Below, piece by piece: positions 1-7,598 of a stretch of DNA of 64,000 nt. The stretch covers positions 5,642,001 to 5,706,000 of the forward strand of contig NZ_BAAAYL010000001.1 in the NCBI RefSeq assembly GCF_039536205.1, written 5' to 3'. Positions within the stretch are counted from its first letter, which is position 1, and each line of letters starts with the position of its first letter. This DNA comes from Streptomyces sannanensis. Lineage in GTDB: Bacteria; Actinomycetota; Actinomycetes; Streptomycetales; Streptomycetaceae. Below the pieces are notes generated by a model, which did no database searches, was not told where the DNA came from, and saw nothing but the letters and a program-made list of their open reading frames with translations. The position numbers were made by a program, and so were the translations under genes.

Positions 1-93
1 GACGGCTTCTTCCGCGACGGCCACTTCGATGCAGCTGTCGTTCTGGGCGCTGCTGTGGCTGCTCTTGAACCAGGCGAGTTCGTTCGTGATCAT
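1..93 (-). CDS. DUF397 domain protein, cut by window edge
   Basis: The first 31 residues of a DUF397 protein are visible, opening MITNELAWFKSSHSS; the rest lies outside the window. The (L)AWFKSS(H/Y)S opening followed by a Cys (here DSCIEVA) is the family signature. DUF397 proteins are small partners of XRE-DUF5753 regulators in Streptomyces (whiJ-like loci). The ATG lies 2 bp past the stop of the XRE gene at 96-935, so the two are one transcription unit. Confidence 0.85.
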   Translation of the reverse strand, partial: MITNELAWFKSSHSSAQNDSCIEVAVAEEAV

Positions 94-95
94 GC

Positions 96-935
96 TCAAA
101 GCGCTCCTCGCATCCGCTTCAGCAGGCCCGTGGAATCCTTCGGGGAGAGGGCCTGTGAGCGCAGTCTCGCATAGCGCATCTGGATCCTGCCGACCTCTTT
201 CGGGTCGGCGATCAAGCGGCCGTTCTCCTGGCCTTCGGAGTATGCGAGCCATCGGCCGTCGGGTGTCTGCAGTAGTTGCAGGGGGCCTGCCAGACAGGCG
301 TGGTGTTCGCTGTCGGCCGGCATGATCTGAAGCGTGACGTTCCGCAGGGCGCTGAGTCGCAGGATGTGGTCGAACAGCTCCCGCGTGACATCCACTCCGC
401 CGAGGCGGCGCATGAACACGGCCTCCTCGACGATGAAGTCGAACGCGGTGTTCGGCCTGTCGTGCAGTAGCTGCTGTCGTTCCCTGCGGGTGGTGACCAT
501 GGTCTCCAACGCCTCGTCACTCAGCGGTGGCACGTCGTTGTCGCCCAACGCGCGCACGTAACCTTCCGTCTGCAGCAAGCCCGGCACCAGCCTGCACTCG
601 TACGTGCACAGGCTCATCGCCACCTTCTCCAGCCGCGCCCATTGCCGGAACCACGCTGCCAGTCCCGACTGACGCGACAGGTGCTTGGCCGCCCGCCGGA
701 GGGCTCCCGTGTTTCCCAGTGCGGCCTCCGCCCGCTCCACGAAGTCCTCGTCCGGCATCCGGCGGCCCAACTCGACCGATGCCACGGTGTGTTTGGAGTA
801 CCGCACCATCGAGCCGAAATCCGTCCGGCTGACCCCGGCGTGCTCGCGAAGGGCCTGGACGACGGCACCGAAGGTGCGCAGGCTGTCCGAGGTCTCCGGT
901 TCCCGCTCCCAGCCGCAGCCTGACAGGTCGTTCAT
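96..935 (-). CDS. XRE-family regulator with DUF5753 (whiJ-like)
   Basis: This 279-residue protein has an N-terminal helix-turn-helix at about residues 20-80 (FGAVVQALREHAGVSRTDFG, then VASVELGRRMPDEDF). A DUF5753 domain follows from about 95 to 275, marked by VPGLLQTEGYVRAL and the IVEEAVFMRR segment. The family includes WhiJ-type developmental regulators and Scr1-like antitoxin-like proteins, usually paired with a DUF397 protein, as here at 1-93. It is full length, unlike its paralogue at 30935-31773. The target is unknown. Confidence 0.9.
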   Translation of the reverse strand: MNDLSGCGWEREPETSDSLRTFGAVVQALREHAGVSRTDFGSMVRYSKHTVASVELGRRMPDEDFVERAEAALGNTGALRRAAKHLSRQSGLAAWFRQWARLEKVAMSLCTYECRLVPGLLQTEGYVRALGDNDVPPLSDEALETMVTTRRERQQLLHDRPNTAFDFIVEEAVFMRRLGGVDVTRELFDHILRLSALRNVTLQIMPADSEHHACLAGPLQLLQTPDGRWLAYSEGQENGRLIADPKEVGRIQMRYARLRSQALSPKDSTGLLKRMRGAL

Positions 936-1023
936 GCGCGGCCACCTCCACGTGCTGTACGGCTCCCCGCGTTCAACTCACCCAGAGTGACGGGTCGATG
1001 CGCGCACTGTCCACACTGCGTGC

Positions 1024-1046
1024 GCGTACGGTGGCTTACCGTACGC
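1024..1046. promoter_or_regulatory. 9-bp perfect dyad, operator or terminator
   Basis: GCGTACGGT and ACCGTACGC form perfect arms around a 5-base centre. It starts 3 bp beyond the stop of the tetR remnant and about 90 bp upstream of the XRE gene. The CGTACGGT core resembles TetR-type operators, but a terminator for the remnant gene is equally possible. Confidence 0.4.
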
Positions 1047-1049
1047 GGA

Positions 1050-1235
1050 TCAGTGTCTCTCCGGCAGCAGCGACCGCAGGGCCGGCTCCGTCAGTTCTGC
1101 CTCCATGGTGGCCCCGTCGGGGGCGACGGCCGTGCGGAAGGAGCGGCCCGCCAGGAGCGAGATGAGCCACCATGCGGCGGTGTGCGGGTCGACGTCGGCG
1201 CCGACGGGTACCCGGGGCCGGCCTGGTGTGCTCAT
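1050..1235 (-). pseudogene. TetR-family regulator, C-terminal remnant
   Basis: About 61 codons read like the C-terminal ligand-binding end of a TetR regulator (DPHTAAWWLISLLAGRSFRT, then a terminal LRSLLPERH). No DNA-binding domain is encoded upstream, so the gene has lost its 5' part. A dyad lies immediately beyond the stop. The family call rests on the pattern of the final helices only and is moderate. Confidence 0.45.
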
Positions 1236-1369
1236 GCGCACCAAACCCCAGGCCCTATGCAGTTTTGTGCGCGTACCAGCCAAGTTTCAATCATCTATTG
1301 ACACCTGAATGGCGGCGCGCCACAGTCGTCGCGCCAGTGACGCCCATCACTCGTGTCTGGAGCCCAGCC

Positions 1370-2815
1370 ATGCCTGAAGTTCCCGAAGTCTCAAGGCGTT
1401 CGGTTCTCGGAGGAGCAGTCGCCACAGGCGCGATCGCCTTGGGAGTGGGAGCCACCGCGTCTGCCCCGGCGCTCGCAGTGCCCGGCCGTACCGAAGCAGC
1501 CGCAGCCCTGGAACCGCGCCGCCGCCCCGGCCAGACCTCCATGATCAACGTGCCGTACGAGCCACACCGGACGGTCCGGGTCGCCATCATCGGCCTCGGT
1601 AATCGCGGCAACGGGATGACCAAGGGCTGGTCCGCCGTGCCCGGCTGCACAGTGACCGCGGTCTGTGACATCCGGGCGGACCGGGCGAAGCGTGTCGCGG
1701 ACGACCTGGTCAAGGCAGGCAAGCCGCGCCCCGCCGAATTCGGCGGTTCCGCCGACTCCTACGCCGAGATGCTCAAGCGGGACGACATCGACCTCGTCTA
1801 CATCGCAACACCCTGGGAGTTCCACTACGCGCAGGGCAGAGCGGCCCTGCTGGCCGGCAAGCACGTCATCGTCGAACTCCCCATCGCCACCCGACTGGAC
1901 GAGCTCTGGGACCTGGTCGACACCTGCGAGCAGACCCGGCGTCATCTGATGCTTGCCGAGAACTGCTCGTACGGCCGCAGCGAACTCGCCATGCTCAAGA
2001 TGGCGCACGAAGGGGTGTTCGGCGATGTGACCAACGGTCATGGAGGCTACCTCCACGACCTGCGCGCCCTGCTGTTCTCCGACACGTACTACACGGACTC
2101 CTGGCGCCGCCTGTGGCACACCCGCAGCATCGCCTCCTTCTACCCGATGCACGGTCTCGCCCCGGTCGCCGCGGCGATGGACATCAACCGCGGCGACCGG
2201 ATGACCACGCTGCGGGCCACCGCGACAGCCGCGAAGGGCCTGGCCGACTACCGCGAGCGCTTCGTCCCCGAGGGACACCCCTCGTGGAAGGAGACCTATA
2301 TCAACGGCGACCTGATCACGTGCATGATCGAAACCGCCAACGGCCGGACGATCCGGGCCGAGCACGAGGTGAGCTCGCCCCGCCCGTACAGCCGCATCAA
2401 CAGCCTCGCCGGCAGCCGCGGCCTCTTCGAGGACTACGCCGGCACTTCCTCCACAGGCGGCCGGGTCTACTTCGAACCCGACCACGGCGACGACTCCTGG
2501 CGGGACTTCGCGCCCTACCGCAAGGAGTTCGACCACTGGCTCTGGAAGAAGATCGGTGACGACGCCGCGAACAACGGTGGCCACGGCGGCATGGACTACG
2601 TGCTGCAGTGGCGGACAGTACAGCAGATGCGGGCCGGCCTTGTGCCCGACATCGACGTGTACGACTCGGCGGCCTGGTGCGCGCCCGTGCCGCTGAGCGT
2701 CATGTCCCTGGAGAAGGGGGGCAAGCCGGTAGCGTTCCCGGACTTCACCCGGGGCGCGTGGGTGAATCTGCGACTCGGCCTCGACTCGCGCATGACCGAG
2801 ATGCCGCCCGTGTGA
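1370..2815 (+). CDS. Tat-exported GH109-like Gfo/Idh/MocA glycosidase
   Basis: The 481-residue protein begins at ATG 1370; an upstream in-frame extension is noncoding in character. Residues 9-35 form a Tat signal (SRRSVLGG, hydrophobic stretch, APALA). A Rossmann nucleotide site follows, GLGNRG at 75-80. Family GH109 comprises NAD-dependent alpha-N-acetylgalactosaminidases. GH109-type segments are present: ENCSYGRSE (197-205), FYPMHGLAP with Tyr258 and His261, MDINRGDR, and GHGGMDYVLQWR. Tyr201, Tyr258 and His261 appear to correspond to the catalytic residues of the characterised enzyme. The likely role is removal of terminal GalNAc outside the cell. Other retaining activities are possible in this family. 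Confidence 0.8.
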   Translation: MPEVPEVSRRSVLGGAVATGAIALGVGATASAPALAVPGRTEAAAALEPRRRPGQTSMINVPYEPHRTVRVAIIGLGNRGNGMTKGWSAVPGCTVTAVCDIRADRAKRVADDLVKAGKPRPAEFGGSADSYAEMLKRDDIDLVYIATPWEFHYAQGRAALLAGKHVIVELPIATRLDELWDLVDTCEQTRRHLMLAENCSYGRSELAMLKMAHEGVFGDVTNGHGGYLHDLRALLFSDTYYTDSWRRLWHTRSIASFYPMHGLAPVAAAMDINRGDRMTTLRATATAAKGLADYRERFVPEGHPSWKETYINGDLITCMIETANGRTIRAEHEVSSPRPYSRINSLAGSRGLFEDYAGTSSTGGRVYFEPDHGDDSWRDFAPYRKEFDHWLWKKIGDDAANNGGHGGMDYVLQWRTVQQMRAGLVPDIDVYDSAAWCAPVPLSVMSLEKGGKPVAFPDFTRGAWVNLRLGLDSRMTEMPPV

Positions 2816-2907
2816 TTCCGGGACGAGGCGCCTCGTCCTGCCTCACCTTCACCTTCACCCGCACCTTCACCCGAGTACTGCCCCGACCGTGAGAAGGAGC
2901 CCGCATC
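2816..2907. other. Short spacer with ACCTTC-type direct repeats
   Basis: The spacer between the GH109-like gene and the NEW3 gene contains four copies of a CACCTTCA/CACC-type motif between about 2842 and 2872. A GAGAAGGAG ribosome-binding site lies near 2890-2898. No terminator is obvious, so the two secreted proteins may be cotranscribed. Confidence 0.4.
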
Positions 2908-3906
2908 ATGTCCCCACGTGTGACCGGAGTACGAAGAGCCTTCGCGGCTCTGGCGGTGGCCGCGATGGCGTTCAGCTCCGCGCCCGCGAGCGCTGCACCC
3001 CAGGATCCGGCCGTCCCAGAGGCACGCACCCAGGTGACCATCGCCCCCGTCGACCTCGACGGCCCGGCCATCTCAGAGGTGAAAGTCACCGTCACCAATG
3101 CAGGCCCCAAGAACCTGCGCCGACTGAGCGTCGCCTTGAAGGGACCCGTCGGCTGGGCCGTTCAGCCTGCGGTGCGCAACGTCGACGGCACGTACAGCCC
3201 GGGGGCCGGCGCCACCGCCGAGTTCCGGATCCAAGTGCCGGAGCAGCGATCGGGCTTCACCATGCGCACGTTCACGGCCACCGCCACATATGAGGGAGGC
3301 GACGGCAGGGGCACCGCCCAGGGCACCCGGGTCGAGCGGTCGGGCCCTGTGCTGGCCCGCCTCTCCGATGCGTACAACAACGTCGGCATCACCGACGAGA
3401 ACAACACCAAGCCCGGCAACTTCGACGGCGAGGGAAACAGCTTCTCCGCGCAGAAGCTCGCCGCGGTGGGTCTGACGCCCGGGGCGTCCGTCACCGCCCT
3501 GGGCGCCGAGCTGACCTGGCCCACGGCGGCCCCCGGCACCAAGAACAACGTGTCGAGCACAGGACAGGCTGTGAAGCTCAGCGGCAAGGGCGGCAAGTTG
3601 GTCTTCCTCGGCTCCGGTGTCGGCTCCGGCGCAACGGGCACCGCGACGGTGATCTACACCGACGGATCGAGCACCTCCGGGTCGATAGGCTTCCCCAACT
3701 GGTCGTTCCAGGACGCCACAGCCCATGGCGCGACGCTGGTGAAGTCGACTGACGGCCGCAACCGGCCCGATGGCTACGGCAATGCAGGCATCGCCTACCG
3801 GCTCTTCGCCCACTCGATCACCCTGGACCCGACCAAGCAGATCGAGCTGGTCGTTCTGCCCGCCAATGCCCGCATCCACCTTTTCGACATTGCGGTGGCT
3901 CCTTAG
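2908..3906 (+). CDS. Secreted NEW3-domain protein
   Basis: This 332-residue protein has a Sec signal peptide (about residues 1-30, ending SSAPASA). Residues 40-125 form a beta-rich NEW3-like module (ISEVKVTVTNAGPKNLRRLS, GWAVQP, FRIQVPEQ). The remainder resembles a carbohydrate-associated jelly-roll segment seen in secreted actinobacterial glycosidases (YNNVGITDENNTKPGNFDGE, FPNWSFQD). No catalytic domain is evident, so it may be a substrate-binding accessory to the neighbouring GH109-like enzyme. That role is inferred from position. Confidence 0.65.
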   Translation: MSPRVTGVRRAFAALAVAAMAFSSAPASAAPQDPAVPEARTQVTIAPVDLDGPAISEVKVTVTNAGPKNLRRLSVALKGPVGWAVQPAVRNVDGTYSPGAGATAEFRIQVPEQRSGFTMRTFTATATYEGGDGRGTAQGTRVERSGPVLARLSDAYNNVGITDENNTKPGNFDGEGNSFSAQKLAAVGLTPGASVTALGAELTWPTAAPGTKNNVSSTGQAVKLSGKGGKLVFLGSGVGSGATGTATVIYTDGSSTSGSIGFPNWSFQDATAHGATLVKSTDGRNRPDGYGNAGIAYRLFAHSITLDPTKQIELVVLPANARIHLFDIAVAP

Positions 3907-3926
3907 CAATCCGAGTACGGCTTCCC

Positions 3927-3967
3927 CCGTTGGCCGGCGGAGGGCAGAGCCCTCCGCCGGCCAACGG
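3927..3967. terminator. Strong hairpin terminator
   Basis: An 18-bp perfect stem (arms 3927-3944 and 3950-3967) has a 5-base loop, CAGAG. It starts 21 bp after the NEW3 stop codon. There is no U-tract, which is usual in Streptomyces. Confidence 0.75.
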
Positions 3968-4269
3968 CGTTCGGAAAGCCGGCCAACGCCATTGCGAGCG
4001 CCACCGAAACCAGCGTGAGCGCGGCCCGGGCCCTGCGCGCCGCGCAGGGCCCAACACGGCGGCGGGCAGCGCCGGTTCGGCCACTTCGTACGGCATGGTG
4101 GCCGGTCAGCGATGGCGTACCGGCTCGGCGGGACTCTGGGTATAGTGCAGGCGTTCCGGGGAACCGGCGGCGGCCCGGAGTCGGTCGAGCTCACGCGCCA
4201 CCTCGCGTTTCAACGACGTCCGGGACCCTGACGGACCCCCGATGACCACATCACTGAGGAGGCCGTCGC
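3968..4269. other. Intergenic stretch before the SDR gene
   Basis: No ORF here has convincing coding character. The last 25 bases carry a GAGGAGG ribosome-binding site for the SDR gene. No repeat or further dyad was recognised. Confidence 0.4.
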
Positions 4270-4968
4270 ATGGAACCCGTCACGCTGATCACCGGTGGCT
4301 CGACCGGAATCGGCGCCGCCACCGCCCGCGCCCTGCTCAAACAGGGCCACTGCGTGGCCGTCACGGGACGTGACGCGGACAAGCTGGCCGCCTTCGTCGC
4401 TTCGGCCGGAGCGGGCGACCGGCTGCTGACGATCACCGGCGACACCAGCGACGAGCACGACGTCGGCTCCGCCGTGCGCCACGTGGTGGACGCGTGGGGC
4501 CGGCTGGACAACGTCATCGCCAACGCCGGTTTCTCGCTGCCCGGCAACCTGGAGAGCCACGCCCCCGAGGACATGCGCGCCATGGTCCTCACCAACGTCC
4601 TGGGCCCGGCCCTGCTGGTGCGGGAGACCCTGCCGCACCTCAGGGAGTCCAAGGGCCGGATCGTGATCATCGGTTCGGTCGCCGGGGTGCGCAACACGCC
4701 CGGCAACCTGTACTCGGTCACCAAGTGGGCCGCGCACGCGCTGGCCGAGAACACCCGGCTGCTGGTCGGCAAGGACGGTGTCGGCGTGACCGTCGTCGCC
4801 CCCGGGGTGGTGGACACCCCGTTCTGGGACAAGCGCGGCGGCACCCCCGAGGCGGCGCCGGCGATGACCGCCGAGCAGATCGCGGACACGATCGTCTTCG
4901 CCGTCAACCAGCCCGCGGGCGTGGACATCAACCACATCACCATGCGGCCGACCGGGCAGCTCGGCTGA
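4270..4968 (+). CDS. Short-chain dehydrogenase/reductase
   Basis: This 232-residue classical SDR has the cofactor motif TGGSTGIG at 8-15, NAG at 85-87 and a complete catalytic set: Ser136, Tyr148 and Lys152 (YSVTK). Its length and the final MRPTGQ motif resemble the YdfG-type NADP-dependent 3-hydroxy acid dehydrogenase group. The substrate cannot be set from sequence. It is an isolated gene with a good GGAGG site, convergent with corA. Confidence 0.85.
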   Translation: MEPVTLITGGSTGIGAATARALLKQGHCVAVTGRDADKLAAFVASAGAGDRLLTITGDTSDEHDVGSAVRHVVDAWGRLDNVIANAGFSLPGNLESHAPEDMRAMVLTNVLGPALLVRETLPHLRESKGRIVIIGSVAGVRNTPGNLYSVTKWAAHALAENTRLLVGKDGVGVTVVAPGVVDTPFWDKRGGTPEAAPAMTAEQIADTIVFAVNQPAGVDINHITMRPTGQLG

Positions 4969-5313
4969 CGCCGCGCTCCCAACGACCCTGCGAAAAGGCG
5001 TCCTTGGCCCCCGCTGCGTACCACGCCGTGCGGGCGGAGGGCGCCTTCGGGCGTCCGGGTGGACGCGCGGCGTCAGGTGGAGAGGTGGGCGCACCAGGGA
5101 AGGCTCCGGCTGGACTTTGCCCGGCACCGTCGGTGACGGCCGGCGACAGCCCCTCGACCGGAGTCGAGCCCCCGATGGGGGCAGATCAGTAGACAAGGGG
5201 GAGTAGTGGCCTGCTCCCCGGCGCCGCGCGTTCTCCCCAGATTCTCCCCAGGGTCCCGAATTCCTCAGTGACGTTCGCTATGGCGAAGTTGATCAGTGGT
5301 TCTCGTTCGCCGC
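4969..5313. other. Convergent intergenic region
   Basis: This spacer lies between the SDR stop and the corA stop. An imperfect inverted repeat, AAGGCG around 4995 to CGCCTT around 5047, may serve as terminator for the SDR gene. Nothing else was recognised. Confidence 0.35.
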
Positions 5314-6486
5314 CTACAGCCAGTCCCGCTTCTTGAAGATGACGTACAGGCTGATGCACACCACGCCCATCAGCCCGATCGCGAACGGGTACCCGAACCC
5401 CCAGCTCAGCTCCGGCATCTCGCGGAAGTTCATGCCGTAGATGGTTCCCACCAGTGTCGGTGCAAAGAGAATGGCGGCCCAGGCGGAGATCTTCTTGATC
5501 TCCTCGTTCTGCTCGAAGCCCGCCTCGGCCAGCGCCCGCATCTCCGCGTTCTGCTGCTGGGTGACCAGCGTCGCGTTGACCGTGAGGATCTCCGTCAGCG
5601 CCTGGCGGAAGCCGTCCACGCGCTCGCTGGTGTGGGTGACGTGGTCGGCGACGTCGCGGAGGTAGCGCTGGAGCTCCTCGTCCGTGTCGTACTTGGCGAA
5701 GCCGGCCATCAGGCCGTGCAGCATGCCGACCAGGGGGCGGGTGGCGCGCTGGAACTCGACCATTTCGCGGGAGAGTTCGTAGATACGGCGGGAGACTTCG
5801 GGGTCGCCGCGGAAGACCTCGGTCTCGATCTCGTCGATGTCGTTCTGCACGCCGGCGACGACCGGCGCGTAGCCGTCGACGACCGCGTCGAGGATGGCGT
5901 ACAGGACGGCCTCGGGGCCCAGGGCGAGGAGCTCCGGAGTCTCCTCCATGCGGCGGCGGACCGCGGAGAGGTCGGGGGCCGCGCCGTGGCGGACGGTGAT
6001 GAGGAAGTCCTTGCCGACGAAGACATGGAGCTCGCCGAAGTCGACCTCCTCCGGAGCGTCCAGGTAGCGGGCGGCGCGGAGTACGACGAAGAGGGTGTCG
6101 CCGTAGCGCTCCAGCTTGGGGCGCTGGTGGGCCTCCAGCGCGTCCTCCACGGCGAGCGGGTGGAGGTCGAACTCCTCCGCGAGCGAGTGGAGCTCGGCTT
6201 CGGACGGGCGGTGGAGACCGATCCACGCCATACCGTCCGGCTGCTCGCGCAGCCGGCGGAAGGTTTCGGCGAGGGAAGCGGGGGTGGAAACCCGCAGGCC
6301 GTCCCGGTAGAGGGCGGCCTGGACGACGCTGCCGTTGCCCGCGGGGGTGAGGGCGGGGGCGGAGACGGCAGGCTCGGTGGAGGGCCGGCGCGGGGAGACG
6401 GGGGGCTGCGACGGGGGAGAGGGCTGCCGGCGCCAGGAGTGCTTCTTGGGCGACAGCATCGGGCGGACTCGACGCTCGGACATCAT
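5314..6486 (-). CDS. corA: CorA-family magnesium/metal ion channel
   Basis: The 390-residue protein starts at ATG 6486 behind a GGGAGGTGA site; a second ATG follows directly at 6483. It carries the family GMN signature (YGMNFREMPEL, GMN at about 351-353) between the two C-terminal membrane helices. The second helix (FAIGLMGVVCISLYVIF) precedes a basic tail (KKRDWL). A large acidic cytoplasmic domain occupies about 55-320. A Pro/Ser-rich N-terminal 50 residues is extra. CorA pentamers carry Mg2+ or Co2+ across the membrane. Confidence 0.9.
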   Translation of the reverse strand: MMSERRVRPMLSPKKHSWRRQPSPPSQPPVSPRRPSTEPAVSAPALTPAGNGSVVQAALYRDGLRVSTPASLAETFRRLREQPDGMAWIGLHRPSEAELHSLAEEFDLHPLAVEDALEAHQRPKLERYGDTLFVVLRAARYLDAPEEVDFGELHVFVGKDFLITVRHGAAPDLSAVRRRMEETPELLALGPEAVLYAILDAVVDGYAPVVAGVQNDIDEIETEVFRGDPEVSRRIYELSREMVEFQRATRPLVGMLHGLMAGFAKYDTDEELQRYLRDVADHVTHTSERVDGFRQALTEILTVNATLVTQQQNAEMRALAEAGFEQNEEIKKISAWAAILFAPTLVGTIYGMNFREMPELSWGFGYPFAIGLMGVVCISLYVIFKKRDWL

Positions 6487-6586
6487 GGGTCTCACCTCCC
6501 TGGCTGCATGGAGAGAAGGATATACGTACCAAATGCCACGGGCGCGGGGTCCCGGCCCGGGATTGCGGACTGTACCTGTCCGCAGC

Positions 6587-6649
6587 GTGGGGGTACCTCC
6601 CAGTGGTAGCTGGCGTGGGGGTACCTCCCAGTGGTAGCTGGGGGAGTCC
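6587..6649. repeat. Tandem pair of dispersed palindromic repeat
   Basis: Two adjacent copies of GTGGGGGTACCTCCCAGTGG continuing into TAGCTGG occupy 6587-6613 and 6614-6649. The same unit recurs at 11826-11859, inside 52098-52424, and in shortened form inside the P450 gene near 62843-62876. Internal CCCAG/CTGGG arms can fold as a hairpin. Confidence 0.75.
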
Positions 6650-6650
6650 G

Positions 6651-6670
6651 TCCTCAATCGCCGGACGGGC
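6651..6670. repeat. Dispersed 20-bp intergenic repeat, copy 1
   Basis: TCCTCAATCGCCGGACGGGC occurs here, inverted at 10895-10914, and with one change at 46253-46272. All three copies lie just outside genes. This motif is common in Streptomyces intergenic DNA. Confidence 0.6.
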
Positions 6671-6714
6671 CGGGTGGGCGTTTCCGGACAGGGCGCGTCC
6701 CCCGGGGCGGTGCC

Positions 6715-7506
6715 CTACGGCAGCAGGCCCGACCGGCGGGCGGCGACCACCGCCTCCAGCCGGGTGTGCGCGCCCAGCTTGCGCATCGCGGACCGCAGAT
6801 AGCCCTTCACCGTCTCGGGGCGCAGGCCCAGCCGGTCGGCCGCCGCCGCGTTCGTGGCCCCGGCCGCCACGCAGGCCAGTACGTCCACCTCACGCGGAGC
6901 CAGTGCCACCCGGGGCCGGGGCGGGCCGCCGGCCCCGGCGAGGCGGCCGCAGGCCGTCAGCAGCTTCTCGCGCAGCACGGGGTCCTCGATGTCCGACGCC
7001 AGCGCGCGGAGCTCGCCGTGCGCGGCCCGCACCTCCTCCCACGCGCCGGGCAGCCACTGTGCCTCTTCCCGCACGGCGAGGGCCTGCTCCACGTCGCGGG
7101 CAGCGCCGACCGCCGCGTCGAGCGTCCGGTCGCCGAGCGGCAGGGGTGTGCGCAGCGCCCCGTACAGCACGCCGCGCACCCGGCGTCGTACCACGACCGG
7201 GACGGCGAGGACCGAGTACAGCCCTTCCGCGGCGACGGGGCCGTCGTACTCATGGCTGATGTGGCGCGAGGAGTGATAGTCCGTGACCGCGCACGGCCGG
7301 GACAGGGCGAGCGCTTTCCCGCCCAGTCCGGTGCCCGCCGAGATGGTGAGCCCGTTCAGCGCGCCCGTCGTCGCCCCGCTCAGTTCGATGATGCGTAGCT
7401 GCCGCGGATCGCTCAGCAGCGCGCCGAAGGCGACGGCCAGCCCGGTGGCGCGACGCAGCCGCTCCACCGCCGTCCGCATTTCCACTGCCTCGCACTGCTC
7501 CGGCAT
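6715..7506 (-). CDS. GAF-LuxR transcriptional regulator
   Basis: The 263-residue protein starts at ATG 7506 behind GAGGAAG. Residues about 10-145 form a GAF-like sensory module (IIELSGATTGALNGLTI, GLGGKAL, YSVLAVPVVVRRRVRGVLYG). The C-terminal 62 residues are a LuxR/GerE helix-turn-helix (LAPREVDVLACVAAGATNAA, ETVKGYLRSAMRKLGAHTR). It is divergent from the acyl-CoA ligase pair at 7599-10879, separated by 92 bp, and is therefore its likely regulator. The effector is perhaps the acid or its CoA ester. Confidence 0.85.
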   Translation of the reverse strand: MPEQCEAVEMRTAVERLRRATGLAVAFGALLSDPRQLRIIELSGATTGALNGLTISAGTGLGGKALALSRPCAVTDYHSSRHISHEYDGPVAAEGLYSVLAVPVVVRRRVRGVLYGALRTPLPLGDRTLDAAVGAARDVEQALAVREEAQWLPGAWEEVRAAHGELRALASDIEDPVLREKLLTACGRLAGAGGPPRPRVALAPREVDVLACVAAGATNAAAADRLGLRPETVKGYLRSAMRKLGAHTRLEAVVAARRSGLLP

Positions 7507-7598
7507 GCCGCTTCCTCTTTCACCCCCGTATGGGGGTAGTGAGACCCAGGTCACTGATTACACGATGTCCGGGAGCCGCACGGCAAGGAGGAACAGAC

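Noticed and set aside
3073..4194. 373-codon minus frame opposite the NEW3 protein
   Set aside because: Shadow frame crossing the terminator hairpin, without coding features.
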